From Chara braunii (lineage: Eukaryota; Streptophyta; Charophyceae; Charales; Characeae): a stretch of DNA of 48,509 nucleotides. How positions within the stretch are numbered: position 1 is the first letter of the stretch; each line of letters opens with the position of its first letter. The notes beneath the pieces are model-generated. The model ran no database searches. It was given only the letters and a program-made list of their open reading frames with translations, and was not told the DNA's origin. Made by a program: the position numbers and the translations under genes. The stretch covers positions 480,644 to 529,152 of the forward strand of contig BFEA01000472.1 in assembly GCA_003427395.1 (NCBI GenBank), in the 5' to 3' direction. This document shows, piece by piece, positions 1 to 11,412 of this stretch.

Positions 1-610
1 ATGGAGAAAACTAAACTAAACAACATTTGCCTGGGCACTACATCCAAATTCTTTACCAAATTTGAATTAAAAATCAAATACAGAAAATAAACACTTTGAC
101 AAAAATATGAAAAAATAAAAAGATAACTAAAATGAGTGAGTGTGCCAACACCTTTTCGACACCGCCATCTTTGCTGATTTTTAATTATTTTTTGGCATTG
201 ACAAATACCTTGAAAATTTACATATATGTAGTTTACATAATCAATAACTCATCAAAAAAAATTCAAAAAATAATAATTTTTTTTAGGTCACGAAATAAAG
301 TGAAAACAAAAAGTTAAAAGTGAAAAAAAACAAAATAGTGAGAGGGCGAGCACGTTTTGACACCCCCATCTTTGACGATTTTTAATGTTTTTTTGGCTTA
401 GCAGACTGGCTTCAAAATTTATAAGCATGTAGGTTACATCATAGAAAACTAAAAAAAAACAATTCAGAAAACAAAATTTATTTTTAGGCCCCGAAAATTC
501 TTTTGGCGGGGGCCAAACCTGGAGGTGTTCGGCCCCCGAACGGGACCCCGAACGCCCGAACGTTCAAGGGCCAGCCTAGGGGCCCCCAAACGTTCGGTCA
601 GGTAACCCTG
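1..610 (+). mobile_element. Truncated copy of a TIR (MITE-like) DNA element, right part
   Basis: This segment aligns along its length with 839-1449: both share the GCCTGGGCACTACATCC start region, two internal ~200-bp sub-repeats (near 136 and 338), a GC-rich block, and the same right end GGTAACCCTG at 601-610. Its left end lies outside the window. The only open frame is a short AT-rich one with no recognisable domain, so it appears non-autonomous. The superfamily cannot be assigned from the visible end alone. Confidence 0.6.
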
Positions 611-611
611 G

Positions 612-671
612 ATATATATATATATATATAATATATATATATAATATATATATATATAATATATATATATA
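612..671. repeat. (TA)n tract between two TIR elements
   Basis: About 60 bp of alternating TA with a few AA/TT slips. It is bounded exactly by GGTAACCCTG on the left and CAGGGTTACC on the right, which are reverse complements of each other, so the tract sits between the facing ends of two element copies. It is either the target tract or a TA-rich target duplication that expanded. Confidence 0.85.
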
Positions 672-1449
672 CAGGGTTACCGGCGTTCAGGACGGGCCAA
701 ACGCCCGAGCCCGAACGCCCGAGCCCGAACGCCCGAATGTACAGGACCCCTTCGGAAGGCGTTCGGCCGTTCAGGCCGAACGCGGACCAAAAAAAAAAAA
801 AAAAAAAACGTTTTCAAAAAAATCCTAAAAACAATATGTTATGGAAAAAAAATAAACTAAACAACATTTGCCTGGGCACTACATCCAAATTCTTGACGTA
901 ATTTAAATTAAAAATCAAATACAGAAAGTAAACACTATGATAAAAAAAAGAAAAAAAAAAAGAGAATTAAAATGAGTGAATGTGCCAGCACCTTTTCGAC
1001 ACCACCACCTTTGCTGATTTTTAATTATTTTTTGGCATTGACATATGCCCTAAACATTTACAGATATGTAGTTTACATAACCATTAACTCATTAAATTTT
1101 TTCAAAAAACAATAAATTTTTTTAGGCCCCGAAATAAAGTAAAACAAAAAAGTTAAAAGTGAAAAAAAGCAAAATAGTGAGTGGGCGAGCATGTTTTGAC
1201 ACCCCCATCGTTGACGATTTTTAATGTTTGTTTGGCTTACCGGGATGGCTTCAAAATTTATAGGCGCGTAGGTTACGTCATAGAGAACTCACAAAAAAAA
1301 CTTCAGAAAAAAAAATTTATTTTTAAGCCCCAAAAATGTTTTTGGCGGGGGCCAAACCTTGAGGTGTTCGGCCCCCGAACAGGACCCCGAAGGCCCAAAC
1401 GTTCGCGGGCCAGCCCGAGGGCCCTCGAACGTTCGGTCAGGTAACCCTG
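672..1449 (+). mobile_element. Complete non-autonomous TIR element inserted in (TA)n
   Basis: The element starts CAGGGTTACC (672-681) and ends GGTAACCCTG (1440-1449), a perfect 10-bp terminal inverted repeat. It is flanked by TA repeats on both sides (612-671 and 1450-1466). Subterminal sequence on both sides is GC-rich with repeated CGAACG/CCCGAAC motifs, and the interior is AT-rich. Length is 778 bp with no transposase, so it is MITE-like. A start of CAGGG recalls hAT termini, but a target duplication cannot be measured inside a TA tract. Confidence 0.6.
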
Positions 1450-1466
1450 TATATATATATATATAT
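1450..1466. repeat. (TA)n flank of the TIR element
   Basis: Short TA run immediately after the right terminus of the 672-1449 element, matching the tract on its left side. Confidence 0.8.
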
Positions 1467-1551
1467 CGTCACAAATAGAACTGCCCGGTAAACCGTAGGC
1501 AGAGAGAGAGATAGGGTTATCAACACAAGACAATCACTTTTCACAATCACA

Positions 1552-1990
1552 GTGAGATTCCTTTCAGCCATATATATGTGTGTGATCGTAGGCAGTCAAA
1601 TACATAGTCCGAACCACAAAACATACATGCAATCACATCAAAGATTCAACCAAAAGTTCACGCATTACAAGGGTTCAACTTCAACCACACTTTGCGCTCA
1701 TACCCCTCGCTTTAGCCACACAAAGCCCCAACCTTTGTCCAACCTTCCATAATAAAGAATCAAGTATCTTTGTTAAATGGCTATTCAATAAAGTCCGGGT
1801 GAAAACCCAACGAAACAATTTAAACCACAGTGGCTAGAGCCTTTAGGTTAGGTAGCGAAAGTGAATTGGAGTTGACTAGTAAACCGAGGAATCGACAACC
1901 GACCTGTTATCAAAGATAACAGAACATGATCCTCGTGGGATCAAGTTCGATCTAGTCCAAATCCTGAATCAAAACGTCCAAAGAAGGACA
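1552..1990 (-). mobile_element. Terminal module of retroelement-like unit A
   Basis: This stretch aligns with 11990-12430 in the same orientation and, reverse-complemented, with 31800-32260. Shared landmarks in order are a pyrimidine-rich region, AAGCCCCAACC, TCCGGGTGAAAACCCAA-like sequence, and the twin hairpins at 1904-1942. Three independent copies on both strands show that it belongs to a dispersed repeat. The strand assignment is tentative and follows a coding-like block and a primer-site-like motif on the minus strand of the same unit. No reading frame is conserved among the copies here. Confidence 0.5.
1904..1942 (-). other. Twin hairpins of unit A
   Basis: Hairpin 1 is CTGTTATC-aaa-GATAACAG (1904-1922), an 8-bp stem. 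Hairpin 2 is GATCC-tcgtg-GGATC (1928-1942). The same pair recurs at 12383-12424 and, inverted, at 31837-31875. The stems are kept while the loops differ. The function is unknown. Confidence 0.65.
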
Positions 1991-2049
1991 TGTAACACAA
2001 GATAGGTAAAAGTTTAAGCTAAGGTTATAAGCGTACGGAGAATAATCTT

Positions 2050-2800
2050 TATATCACGTTTTCTCTAAAATATCCTCCTGATTAACTAAGTCTAAGTCTA
2101 CCTCTAATCCAGTGCCCCAAAAAAGGTAGACTGATAGCAAAATTTCCCCTATGCATAGTGAATGGCCATAATCATCACCTGTCAAAATATAATTTGACTC
2201 CTTTAAACTAAAAAGAAATTGGCAACGCTTCCCGTAGAAAAAGTGTCTTTTCAAGGGAGTAGAAAAATTGTTTTTTCAAATATGAAAACTGAAAATGTAT
2301 TTAACCCTAAAAGGTTAAATTTTGTCTAACTCCCTTAATTACTAAAACTTTGGGCAGCATCTCCTTTAAAGAAGTAGACTTCCCAGATTTATACTAAGTC
2401 ATATAAGAACTCGAAATAAGACTTGAGTTTCTGCCAACACAAATTTAACTAACTCTTTAGATTTTTAGAGACTTCGGTGTCGCTTCCTGTAGGGACAGTA
2501 GCTTTCCAAAATTCATACAAAGCTAAGTACAAAATCTGAAATAGTCTCAACTTTCCAAAGTTAAATTTTATCTAACTCCCTGAATAAGCAAATAATTCAG
2601 GTAGTTCGACTATAAAAAGAAAATTTCAGATTCTTACTAAGCTAGATATCAAATTTAGACAAAAAATTTAACTTTGAAAGTAAGATTTGACTAAGTCCTT
2701 GGTTTTGTAGAAATTTCGGCAGCGCTTCCTGTAGGAGAAGTACCTTTCCAATATTTATACAAAACGAAGTATAACAAATGATCCCAGAAAATGCGAGAAT
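2050..2800 (-). repeat. ~115-bp degenerate tandem repeat array, unit A
   Basis: At least four units carry a common core of the type TTCGGCAGCGCTTCCTGTAG followed by a purine-rich segment, TTTCCAA and TTTATACAAA. Units lie near 2220, 2355, 2475 and 2715. The same repeat is found at 12586-12835 and, inverted, at 31030-31590. Each core contains a short imperfect inverted repeat. No protein is encoded. Confidence 0.6.
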
Positions 2801-3117
2801 TGACATAAGTAAAAATATTAGCTAAAAAAACACAGAAATTGAAATACCTCATATAGCTCTATCACGTGGCGAGCAGCTAAAGCAGATATATGTCAAACTG
2901 AAACTCAGACTAAGTAAAAGTTCTCATACAGCCACATGCAAGTTCATACCACAATGGTAAGTACTCTCATCTAATCTCAAGGTTAAATCCACATAGAATA
3001 ATTCATAAAACTTTCAGATGATTCATCCCTTATATCCAGCTTACATATGACATGATGCTAAAACTTTCAGATGATTTATCCCTTGTATCCAGCTTACACA
3101 AGTATTTTTCTCTTCTT

Positions 3118-3800
3118 TGGGCGTATGACTTGACCATTCAACTTAGAAACAATGCCCAGTAGCACCGAACTATTTAATATCAAAATTTTAATAATTCCTT
3201 ACTTGTTTTCAAAAGAAAGGAAAATATGGTCAGGGGACTGAGTCATTGAGCTTAGAAACAATGTTCATCTTGCCCAAATTACTTTGAGTTATACTTTGTA
3301 CTTTCTCTTTTCTTCTTAGTGATATGACTAACGTTGGACCAGTCAGCTTAGAAACAATGTACCAATTCACATGCAAATATAAATAAAGTATTTTTCGTTA
3401 TATTCAGTTTACACTTATGTGCATGGCTTCAAACTTAACCATTCAGCTTAGAAACAATGCTTAGCCTTCCACAAAAAATCCTCCCTCGAAAATACAACAA
3501 GGAACTAAACCATTCAACTTAGAAACAATGTTTAGTTCATCTCAAATCACTCAAAGCATGAAGTTGGATCTTTCAACCCAACCTCAGTCAGAAACCCTAA
3601 AAAGAAACAGAGAGGTCAAGCCATTCTGCTTAGAAACAATATTTGGTCTCAAGATCACTCAGGCAAGCGCTAAAAAATAAACACAGCAACCAAACCATTC
3701 AACTTAAAAACGATGTTTGATCCTTCAGAAAACAATCAATAAACATAGCATTACGTCATTAAGCTTAGAAACAATACCCAGTCCTTGGTTGACCCGGTCA
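3118..3800 (-). repeat. Hairpin-core repeat array, unit A (CTTAGAAACAATG type)
   Basis: Eight units carry CATTCAACTTAGAAACAATG or a close variant, roughly 60-110 bp apart. Flanks are partly complementary, for example CATTG/CAATG around 3247 and a CAAAC/GTTTG pair around 3700. The core is the reverse complement of TTCTAAGTTG, and it is related to the ATAAGTT core of the arrays at 12872-14500 and 29795-30745. One unit in the 29.8-kb array (30506-30535) bridges the two versions. This is a diverged copy of the same array in the opposite orientation. Confidence 0.6.
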
Positions 3801-3966
3801 AACGAATGCAAACTGTCTTCCTTCCACCTTCCCTCCAGTTCATCCCTCAGTCTGGTTTCAGTCAAAATAAGAAGAAACTTGAGTTTTACACACGCATTAC
3901 TTCCATGAAGTCTTGATTGAGTCCTGAAAATAAACAAAGTCATAGGGGAACGCGTGCATACAACAG

Positions 3967-4447
3967 TCAAACTAGAAGGAGATAGTCGAACAGGGATATA
4001 GTGGGTTCATACATTAGAAAAAGGTATATCTGACAGTTTCCTGCCTCCAGAACCTCGCCTAGGTTCCGACAGAGTTCCCACAATCGGTGGGGCAATCTCC
4101 CATAGAGGCCTTTGCACAGATTACGGGTTGTAATCCCGCCTGCCGCTGTCAAGCGCATCGGTCCGACACTACTCAGGGGTAGCGCGGGGCCCTCCCTTTC
4201 ATGCCACAGCCTGAATGTGACAGGAGGTGGTTGTCGCGCCGCCACTCTCCGCTGGGCCTCCGCCCTTACTCGACCAGGAACCTTTTTGTCGATGTACTCT
4301 CCGAACTGATCGTATATGTCTCCATCCATGTTAGAGTAGATCAGTCCCACTCTTTCGTCTTCCCGCCTTGTGTTGCAGAACCGTATAGTGTGACCTTGCT
4401 TGTCACTGGCAAAAACAAGAGCGGATACCCTTGTCAGGGTATTCGCG
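3967..4447 (-). pseudogene. Uncharacterised coding-like block (possible gag-like remnant)
   Basis: An open minus-strand frame runs from about 4447 down to 3967. A GTG near 4350 is the only start-like codon inside the track frame, and there is no convincing start. Its proximal part has protein-like composition (RREDERVGLIYSNMDGD, then IDKKVPGRVRAEAQRRVAA). The distal part contains HRLWELCRN, which recurs as HRLRELCR on the minus strand at 20390-20470, while the equivalent DNA at 14740-14830 is frame-broken. I do not recognise the family. Recurrence in several repeat units suggests retroelement internal sequence rather than a host gene. The first ~300 bp coincide with the LTR-like insertion at 4147-4453, so the frame may be chimeric. 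Confidence 0.3.
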
Positions 4448-4453
4448 CCGACA
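4147..4453 (-). mobile_element. 307-bp TGTC...GACA element with 4-bp target duplication
   Basis: The segment begins TGTC and ends GACA and is bracketed by CCGC at 4143-4146 and 4454-4457. The homologous site at 20460-20475 and that at 14825-14835 read straight through without it, giving paralogous empty sites. On the minus strand it starts TGTCGGCGCGAATACCC, the start shared by the LTR-like repeats at 24789, 26321 and 36574. It ends GGACCGATGCGCTTGACA, like 33876 and nearly like 20388. It could be a solo or truncated LTR. Loss of this segment from the other copies through the CCGC repeats is an alternative. Confidence 0.5.
4410..4453 (-). other. Conserved subterminal hairpin and short conserved reading frame
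   Basis: GGATACCCTTGTCAGGGTATTC forms an ATACCCT/AGGGTAT hairpin. On the minus strand the same bases read GANTLTRVSALVFASD, and closely similar peptides are read at four further LTR-like repeats in this window. Confidence 0.55.
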
Positions 4454-4700
4454 CCGCCTTCCTCTCAGAACCAACAGACTAGATTTAGAGTGAGAAGGGA
4501 AGAAGGAGAAAGTTTTAAGTCTCTCAGATAAAAGGGTGGTGCACTCAAACTCGCTTGAGAGGGTCTTGGTTCCTTGATTCGCCTGAGGGCCCCGCAATGG
4601 CAGCCAGAATGCGCAGCAACTCAGTCAAACTGAAGTGAGACTATCAGTCCTTGACTCTCTGGCAATTCTTCAACTCGCAACAAAGACTTCCTTTTCGTAG
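4454..4700 (-). mobile_element. Leader-like block of unit A with a primer-site-like motif
   Basis: This block aligns with 14826-15030 and 20470-20700: CCTTCCTCTCAGAACC, then CAGACTAGATTTAGAG, an AG-rich run, and CCCGCAATGGCAGCC. On the minus strand the position of GGAACCAAGACC (4561-4573) corresponds to GGTATCAAAGCC in unit C, which resembles a tRNA-iMet primer-binding site (TGGTATCAGAGCC). The motif is degraded here. Confidence 0.4.
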
Positions 4701-5690
4701 TCATGCCACCCCCTCTGTGCTCTGTACGAAACACAGGTAAATCGTACTAAACTTAGCTTTGAATATTGCGCACACACTAACCATGCACAGGCAGCAAGGT
4801 ACCGTGCTAATACACAGTACCAAACGCAAGTATCACAGTGTCGCACCTAGTAATGCTCAACATGAAAACACAGCAAAGGTTGTAAATGGACAACGCAGCA
4901 AGAACTCAGGGTGTACGGTTGAGGCGCAGTGAATGCATGGCTCGTACACAACAGGACGGTGTTGGTCAATCCACAATTAGCCACGAAGTCCAGCAACAAC
5001 AGTAATCAGCAACGGATGTGTCCCAACCAACCCTCTTTTAATTTTTTTTTTGTCGTGCCCGGATACATAGCAACTCCTCCTGTCGTTGATTGCAGCAACC
5101 CAACTAGGTGTGATCAAGGCAATGATCCATACACGCTACGCGACAAGACTAGCTATACATCGAAACTGCAAACAGATGCAGCAGTCCGGACCCATTTCTC
5201 ATGATAACAAGGCGTATCGGAGTGGTGATGCAGCTCCTTACAATAACCTCCCACTATTTACCAGAGCCCCCTACTACACTTCACTTACGATCCTACAGTG
5301 TGAAGTGCCCACAACCACCATTCAATCCTCTAAATCATATGGTTATTCGTAGAGCTTACCAAGTAGCGGGGTAAGCGGAAAAACGTGTGGTGGAAAAACA
5401 CATGGGCACGTTGAGCTGACCATCATGCAAACATTTGTATGTACTTCCCTCGTTTTGTCTTCCCGCCTCCCTTCATTGGCGCCCAACTTTACTAATCACG
5501 GATATACTCATATTATGCAAGCATCCGTCTCCGCACAGACCCTCCCTGATTTGTCGGCGCTGATACTCAGTTGCAACCTCTCCGCTGCCCGATGCCCGAC
5601 CCTGTGCTTGGTGCATCTTCTGTTAAGTGGACGAGATGGGGCCGAATCTACAGTTAAAATGCAGGTAGGTACACCGCCATATTTGCGCTA
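4701..5690. other. No gene recognised
   Basis: Unique-looking sequence with short overlapping frames in all phases and no conserved domain. It may be the outer part of unit A, but no second copy in the window fixes its boundary. Confidence 0.4.
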
Positions 5691-5991
5691 ATCTAGAATT
5701 TTTCCTTCCACTCGACTCTTTTCCACTTGTTGCGCAGAATCCATCCATCAACTTTGGAATCTGAGCTCACCATAAAATTCACCCGCCACAAAAATCATAG
5801 ATTCACCCTTCACCTTACCCGAATCCGTTCGATAATACATGAGGTATGTGTTTCCCATCCTCTTTCTCCCCCGTCTCCCGTCTTCACCGCGCAATAGTTT
5901 CTCTTACTAATTCTACATCTACTAACCCTCTGCTGATTCTGACTTTGGAATCGGGTTCGGAAGGCCCGAAAATCCCCAATTTGAGTTCTCC

Positions 5992-6021
5992 CTCGCCTAT
6001 TTTCATTAAGAAATGGGCGAG
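5992..6021 (+). other. 11-bp hairpin, TCATTAAG loop
   Basis: CTCGCCTATTT (5992-6002) pairs with AAATGGGCGAG (6011-6021), all 11 positions pairing if one U.G is allowed, closing the 8-nt loop TCATTAAG. It sits in a pyrimidine-rich stretch (5690-6400) resembling 22110-22500, which holds two more hairpins of this kind. Confidence 0.6.
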
Positions 6022-6399
6022 ATTAACAATCTCATCCTTGCTTCTTTCTCGTCCTTCGCCATCTCCGTGCACACCCTTTTTCCGCTAACCACCTTTTACA
6101 CAAACGTTTTGCTAACACTAACTTCAGTTTTGGATTCGCCAGACATGTGTACCCCAGAATCATCTCTTCCCTCACTAGATTTTATTGAGGACTCGTCATG
6201 CTATATAGTTTCTTCTTCTGCCATATCCACTCCCCCGACAACTCTTTACGGTCTTCCTTCCTAGTAACTCACTATCCACTAATTCTCTACTCAAACTAGT
6301 CGTAGATTCACGTTCACCCGGGGTTAAGACCCCAAACTCGAGCCTACTCCCATTAGAATCCGATGAGAAACGCCTGAGCTACAAACTCTCCTCTCCTCA

Positions 6400-9300
6400 T
6401 ACGATGTCTCCACATTTTCCTACTCCGAATGTTTTTGGCCCGGATTCGTGCCTGATGTAGATTCATTTTCTGCTATCTCTCTCTGACGATGCCCGTCGTC
6501 TTTTCTAGCTGTAGCGCAACTCCTGATACTTCCGCCAGCGCTACGCCCATAAGCGGTCAATCTCTCTCACATTGTACCCGCTATTAGTCGGCTCAATTAG
6601 CCTTTTCGCCCTATACCCAAGTCCGACGAACGTTTTGCACGTCTGTGTCGCTGCGATCCTCCACTGCCCCCCACCCCTCCTGTTGACATGAGTTGTGTAC
6701 AAACTCAGACACCACAACGGGTGTTCAATTGACACAGGCAGTAGGCCGGTGGTCACGATGTCCGAAGCCCGTTGAGGAGTGCAGCTTATGCTTAGATGTC
6801 GTGACTATTCAAACTCCTCAAAGAGTGGGAGGGTGCGGGGTCACTGCAAAGCCTGAAGCATGAGCCTACATGAGGCAGGTTCCGACGTAGACCTTGACAG
6901 AATTCTTAGAGTATTCTTGTTAGGGCTGCCGGGGAAAATTAGGGGGTCCAAGATGAACTATAAATTCTTTTCGGACGTCGGCCAAAACTAACCCTTAATT
7001 CTCGATAATCGGACCACCGTTTTTCCCGCCTCTAGCGTTGGCATTTTCCATCGAATTTGAGGTTGTTTTCGAATTAGCCAGTTGTGGGGTGAAGGTACGC
7101 TCGCAAGCCCCGCGAGACCTTTTCCACGCTGACCAGTAGACGAGGAAAGAGGTCTCAAGTTTTATCTAATTTAATGATGAAGCTAAAAATAAGTAATAAA
7201 ATTAAAAATGATGAAAATAAATAAAAAACAAGTGATTAATTTATTATTTAACAATTATTAACCGATCACAATCTCGCTGATGTTAACCTGTATTTATCTA
7301 TTTATTCCTCCTCGTTGATTTAAATGGATTTTCCTTATTTATTATCCCTCGCCAAACTTTGTAGGATTTTGTTTAATTATTACCCTTGTTATGGACCGGG
7401 GTTTATTGAGTGGGTGGTACCCGTATCTTGTCGGAATCTCATAGCACGCAGAGCGTCACGAGTGAACTCGGGTAGACACTTGATCATCGAGGTGCATCTA
7501 TTTGAACACTATCTTGGAGCGGACTTCGGTAACTTTGGCGGTCGAATCAACCAAACCTTTTTACTGGTTACGGCAGCCAGGTCAGATTGGTACAAGTACG
7601 GTACGGTCACTGGGATAACGTTGGTACGTGCCACTACAACTCAATGTTGAGACGATTGGTATGACCATTGGGGCAGGGACACGCAACTAGTGGTTCGGAT
7701 TGGCACGGCTACTGGTTCGGCACTGGCTTGGTGTCAGGACAACACACTGCAGTCTGATTCTATTATTTTGGTTTGGTACTAGTACGGCACACCGCAACTC
7801 GACCCTATTTTTCTTCTTTTCTACACTAGTTCAGCAATGGGATGGCAGTTTGACACCGTTATTTTGGAACCAACACTTGCATAGTGCGGCAACGGTCCAG
7901 CGGTTTGAATTTTTTGTTTATTGGGTCACCAAATTTCCATCTACAACATTTACTCAGGAAGTCACAGCTGGAAAGGGAATAGAGTACTTGGTTCAGACTG
8001 CGGTCCTAAAACACATGAATTGACAAGCCTCACTGTTAAATATGGTCGATTAGTGGGCGGAGATAATAATTAAACCCTCACTGACGGGGCCTTGTTGAGG
8101 GGTTTATAGCATACGATGGGCCAGCGTCCGCCATAGTGGGCCAGGTCCAAGTGGTCCTATAGTCCTGGCCTTGGTACCCCTCTTGTTTCGGGTTGAGCCA
8201 GGGTCTGCATTTCCTTTGCCCTATGGCTTATGGACGATCGGGGCAGAGTAGGCCGGAGGATTGGGAAAGAAAACGTGGAGAGGGATTCGAGCAGGGGCGC
8301 TTTCGAAGGCATGCCTGGTGCACACAGTCCTAGCAATCCGACCAGGGTTAGGATGGCGGTGAAGGTGAGGAAAGTACACTGCAATGAGGGAATCGAGGCG
8401 GATGGGATTGCGCGCCTGGCATCCACAATGCTTTAGTACCCTTTTGCTCGGTGGCAAACCCTTATTGGTGTTCCAACGCCCGCGGAGAAGGGCAGCGAGC
8501 GATGAGGGCGAGCACAGACACGAGTTGGATGTCTTTGGCTCTCAAGGTTGATTCGCTAGCGACTATCCGTGGTGCAAGCTAAAGGTACCTGTTCACTTTC
8601 CTTTGTTGATAGCAACGACAGTCGGCACATGGTTATATGGATTATGGTTGATCGTCGGGATCGTTTCCAAGTGGGATTGAACTGGATTGAACGACAATAG
8701 CAGCTCTCATTAAGGAAAGAAAGGCGAGGTCAAACGGGAACCGACGGACACGCTAGACTGAGGAAACTTCCAGGTACGTTCAGTTGTAGGTAACACCAAA
8801 CGAATCTGCGGTCTGAAGAACCTATGAGAAAGGTATCGCTGCTAAGTAGTGAGAGGGAGTTCCCTGTTGTCAGTGGGAGAGGGTTCGCTGCTTATGAAAA
8901 AGAGAGAGAGGCCGCAGGTTCGGACTGTGAGAGGTTCGTGGCCGCCCTCATGAGTGAGTCTTCCTTGCTCTCAGGGAGTATCTTGCGGCAGTATCTACTC
9001 AAGCGAGCACCCTTTGTGACTAGAGCTTCAACTCCTAATGAAGATTCGTGTGGAAGTGGCAGTTGCCTGTGAGCGGGTCTGAGTGAGAATCGTGACCTTC
9101 CACAGCGATGAAAGAAGAAGTACCTATACTCTAGAAGAGAGACGACCTTGATGAGGAGAATGCATCTGACCTAGCGAGTGGACGAGACTAGGGCAGAAAG
9201 AGGGAGAGAAGGACTGTAACAAAGCGTTCAAGAGCTGCGTGAAAGTAGCCAATCAGCTAAGCAGGTGGCGAGGAGAGAGATGCAAGGGGAGTCTGCAAAA

Positions 9301-9500
9301 GGATTGAGAGAGTGAAAGCGAGAGGGAGGAAATGAGTGAGAGACCATTGGTCACTCCGAAGCACGCGAGCTCTAATCTATCATCAGCGAACGAACCTACT
9401 CAGAGTCGTGCTCGTACAAATAATCACACTCGTTCAATCTAGCTGTGATCAACCGACGTGCCTGGTTTTTTTGGGTTGAAAAGCTTATGTGCGTAAAAGA
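6400..9500. other. No gene recognised; degenerate GGTACGG-type motifs
   Basis: No domain-bearing frame. 7430-7900 repeats loose motifs such as TTGGTACAAGTACGG and GGTTCGGATTGGCACGG, suggesting an old decayed repeat. A possible hairpin lies at about 8069-8101 (AAACCCTCA with TGAGGGGTTT, one bulge). Purine-rich sequence dominates 8800-9350. Confidence 0.35.
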
Positions 9501-11400
9501 GGGAAGGGAAACGAGAGTTGCCAAAACCGCTATTTATGAAATCTAATCAGATGCGGCCCACACGCAATTATTTTGATTTTGATCGTCGATACATTCGAGA
9601 AATGCAGTATTTGAGAAGCATCGTATTGCGCTACCAGGTTGAACAGGTATTTTGTTGTTGTGATTTTATTTCTAGTACTGGGTTTTAAATCAATTCTCCC
9701 TGTGAATATACTCGAACGATCGAGCTCGTGATCCACCACCAGCAATTACAACTGGAACGTGAAATCTTGCGACTTCGCATTTGTGAGTGCAACCCAAGCT
9801 CGAACTAAAGTTAGTGAATCTGAAAGAAGTTTTAGTTCGTTGAACTGGACTCGTCGAGAAAAGCGGTCGCTGCATTCGGCTGGACCAGTTGCATCTTAAT
9901 TCCAAGTCTTGGCCCTTTTCACTTCAAATTGTACACAGACTCTATATGCGGTGTACTCATCCGGGCGGACAGCCTGAAACGGATCCAAGCCGTACGATCT
10001 CAATCGAAAGCTAAACTCGTTAGTTCTTGAACCCCCCCCCCCCCCCTTTTTTTAACATCAGAACAACTCTGATTTATGTCTTCCCTGCTCTTAATCAATC
10101 CGACCTATACATTTATCTTGGCAAATCAGTGAGAAGGCATTCCAGTCTATGTAATAACATGACACTGGCAGATGCGATAAGAATTCCCTGCGGGGATAGC
10201 CCAAGGAGAAGATTGTAACTGCAACTCGTTGCTAACTACCCTCGTTAAAGGACTTATGCTCAGTACTGTAAAATAAAAAGTTGTCAAATATCCAAAGGGA
10301 AGATTGGCGAGCTCTTGTTATGATCGTAAGTGAAGCCCTCGCCTGCAACCGCATCACGACTTGCAGCGACGAGATTAAAATTAGGTCAACGGCACAGCAA
10401 TGCTCGAGGGCCAAACTTCAAAGAGTCAAATAGTGAGCGAGCGTGAGAGAGCGGTCGTAGAGGGAGAGAAAGAGAAGGGGGTGCAAGAGTGGGGTTTCCT
10501 TTCTGATGCAAGGCACCAAACCTCATGTGCAACAGGACTCATTTCTCATAAGGTTGATTTGAGGTTGCGAGGAGAAACAACGTTGCTGCTTACTACTCGC
10601 AGGTTATTATAGCAGCATCATTGCTCAGAGGGGGCTCATTGAGAAAAATCGAGAAGACAAGCATGGAAGATGAGTATTGGCGGTCGGTTTTCCTGTTGGC
10701 AAGCACCTATCTGTAAAGGCTCTTTTCTTTGAAAATAATTTACAAATCTGAAGGTAGCATCATTGTCAAGATCAGATCCCTCTGCAGTTGTCTGGAAATT
10801 GAGTCGTTTTTCGAAAGTTGTTTTTACCCTATAGCAGCTTGAGGGCAATTGCTCTCCAACGTTAACTCTATTTGAGGATCGGGTTGTTGCTTCTAAAAGG
10901 GGACTTCAGAACGGAGACTTTGATCATCCAGATTTTTAAGTTATCAAGTTCAGGGCATAGTAGTATTAATTTCGGAATGAACATTTTTTTTGGAAACACG
11001 GTAAAGTGATTCGGGAACTGTGACAGGACAGTCGCTTGTGTTATTTGAGTCATTGCCCATATGTGATTGTTGGTTTGTCTTTCCCCACTGTGCTAAATGC
11101 CCTGTTGTTCCTAACCGTAGTCGACCACTGTTAATGCTCTGTGGAACAAACTATAAATTTGATGGTTTATGCGGAAAGTAAATCTCAGTTATCTCCTCAC
11201 AAATTCGAGGATTTGTTGGGGCAGCTCTAGACGAGGTTCGGGCCCAGAACCCTGATTTGCAAGCTAGAGCTAAAGATTTTATTTCATCTTATTTTTCATT
11301 TATTTCCAGTTTCTCAGTCAGTCTTCCAGTGGGGGCGTGATAGACAGCACAAAACCCGGCACCCTGCTGGTCGCTGAGGACCTCTGATGCGAGCACCGCG
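9500..11400. other. No gene recognised
   Basis: Mixed AT-rich sequence containing a C17-like homopolymer run at about 10030-10046 followed by T7. All open frames are under 75 codons and lack similarity to anything I know. Confidence 0.35.
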
Positions 11401-11412
11401 AGTGACTGACGT

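Noticed and set aside
4400-4455. Helitron 3' terminus (hairpin near the end)
   Set aside because: One copy (26321, read inverted) has CTAG after the hairpin, but the other four do not. The spacing to the hairpin is too short, and the shared TGTC...GACA ends fit an LTR better.
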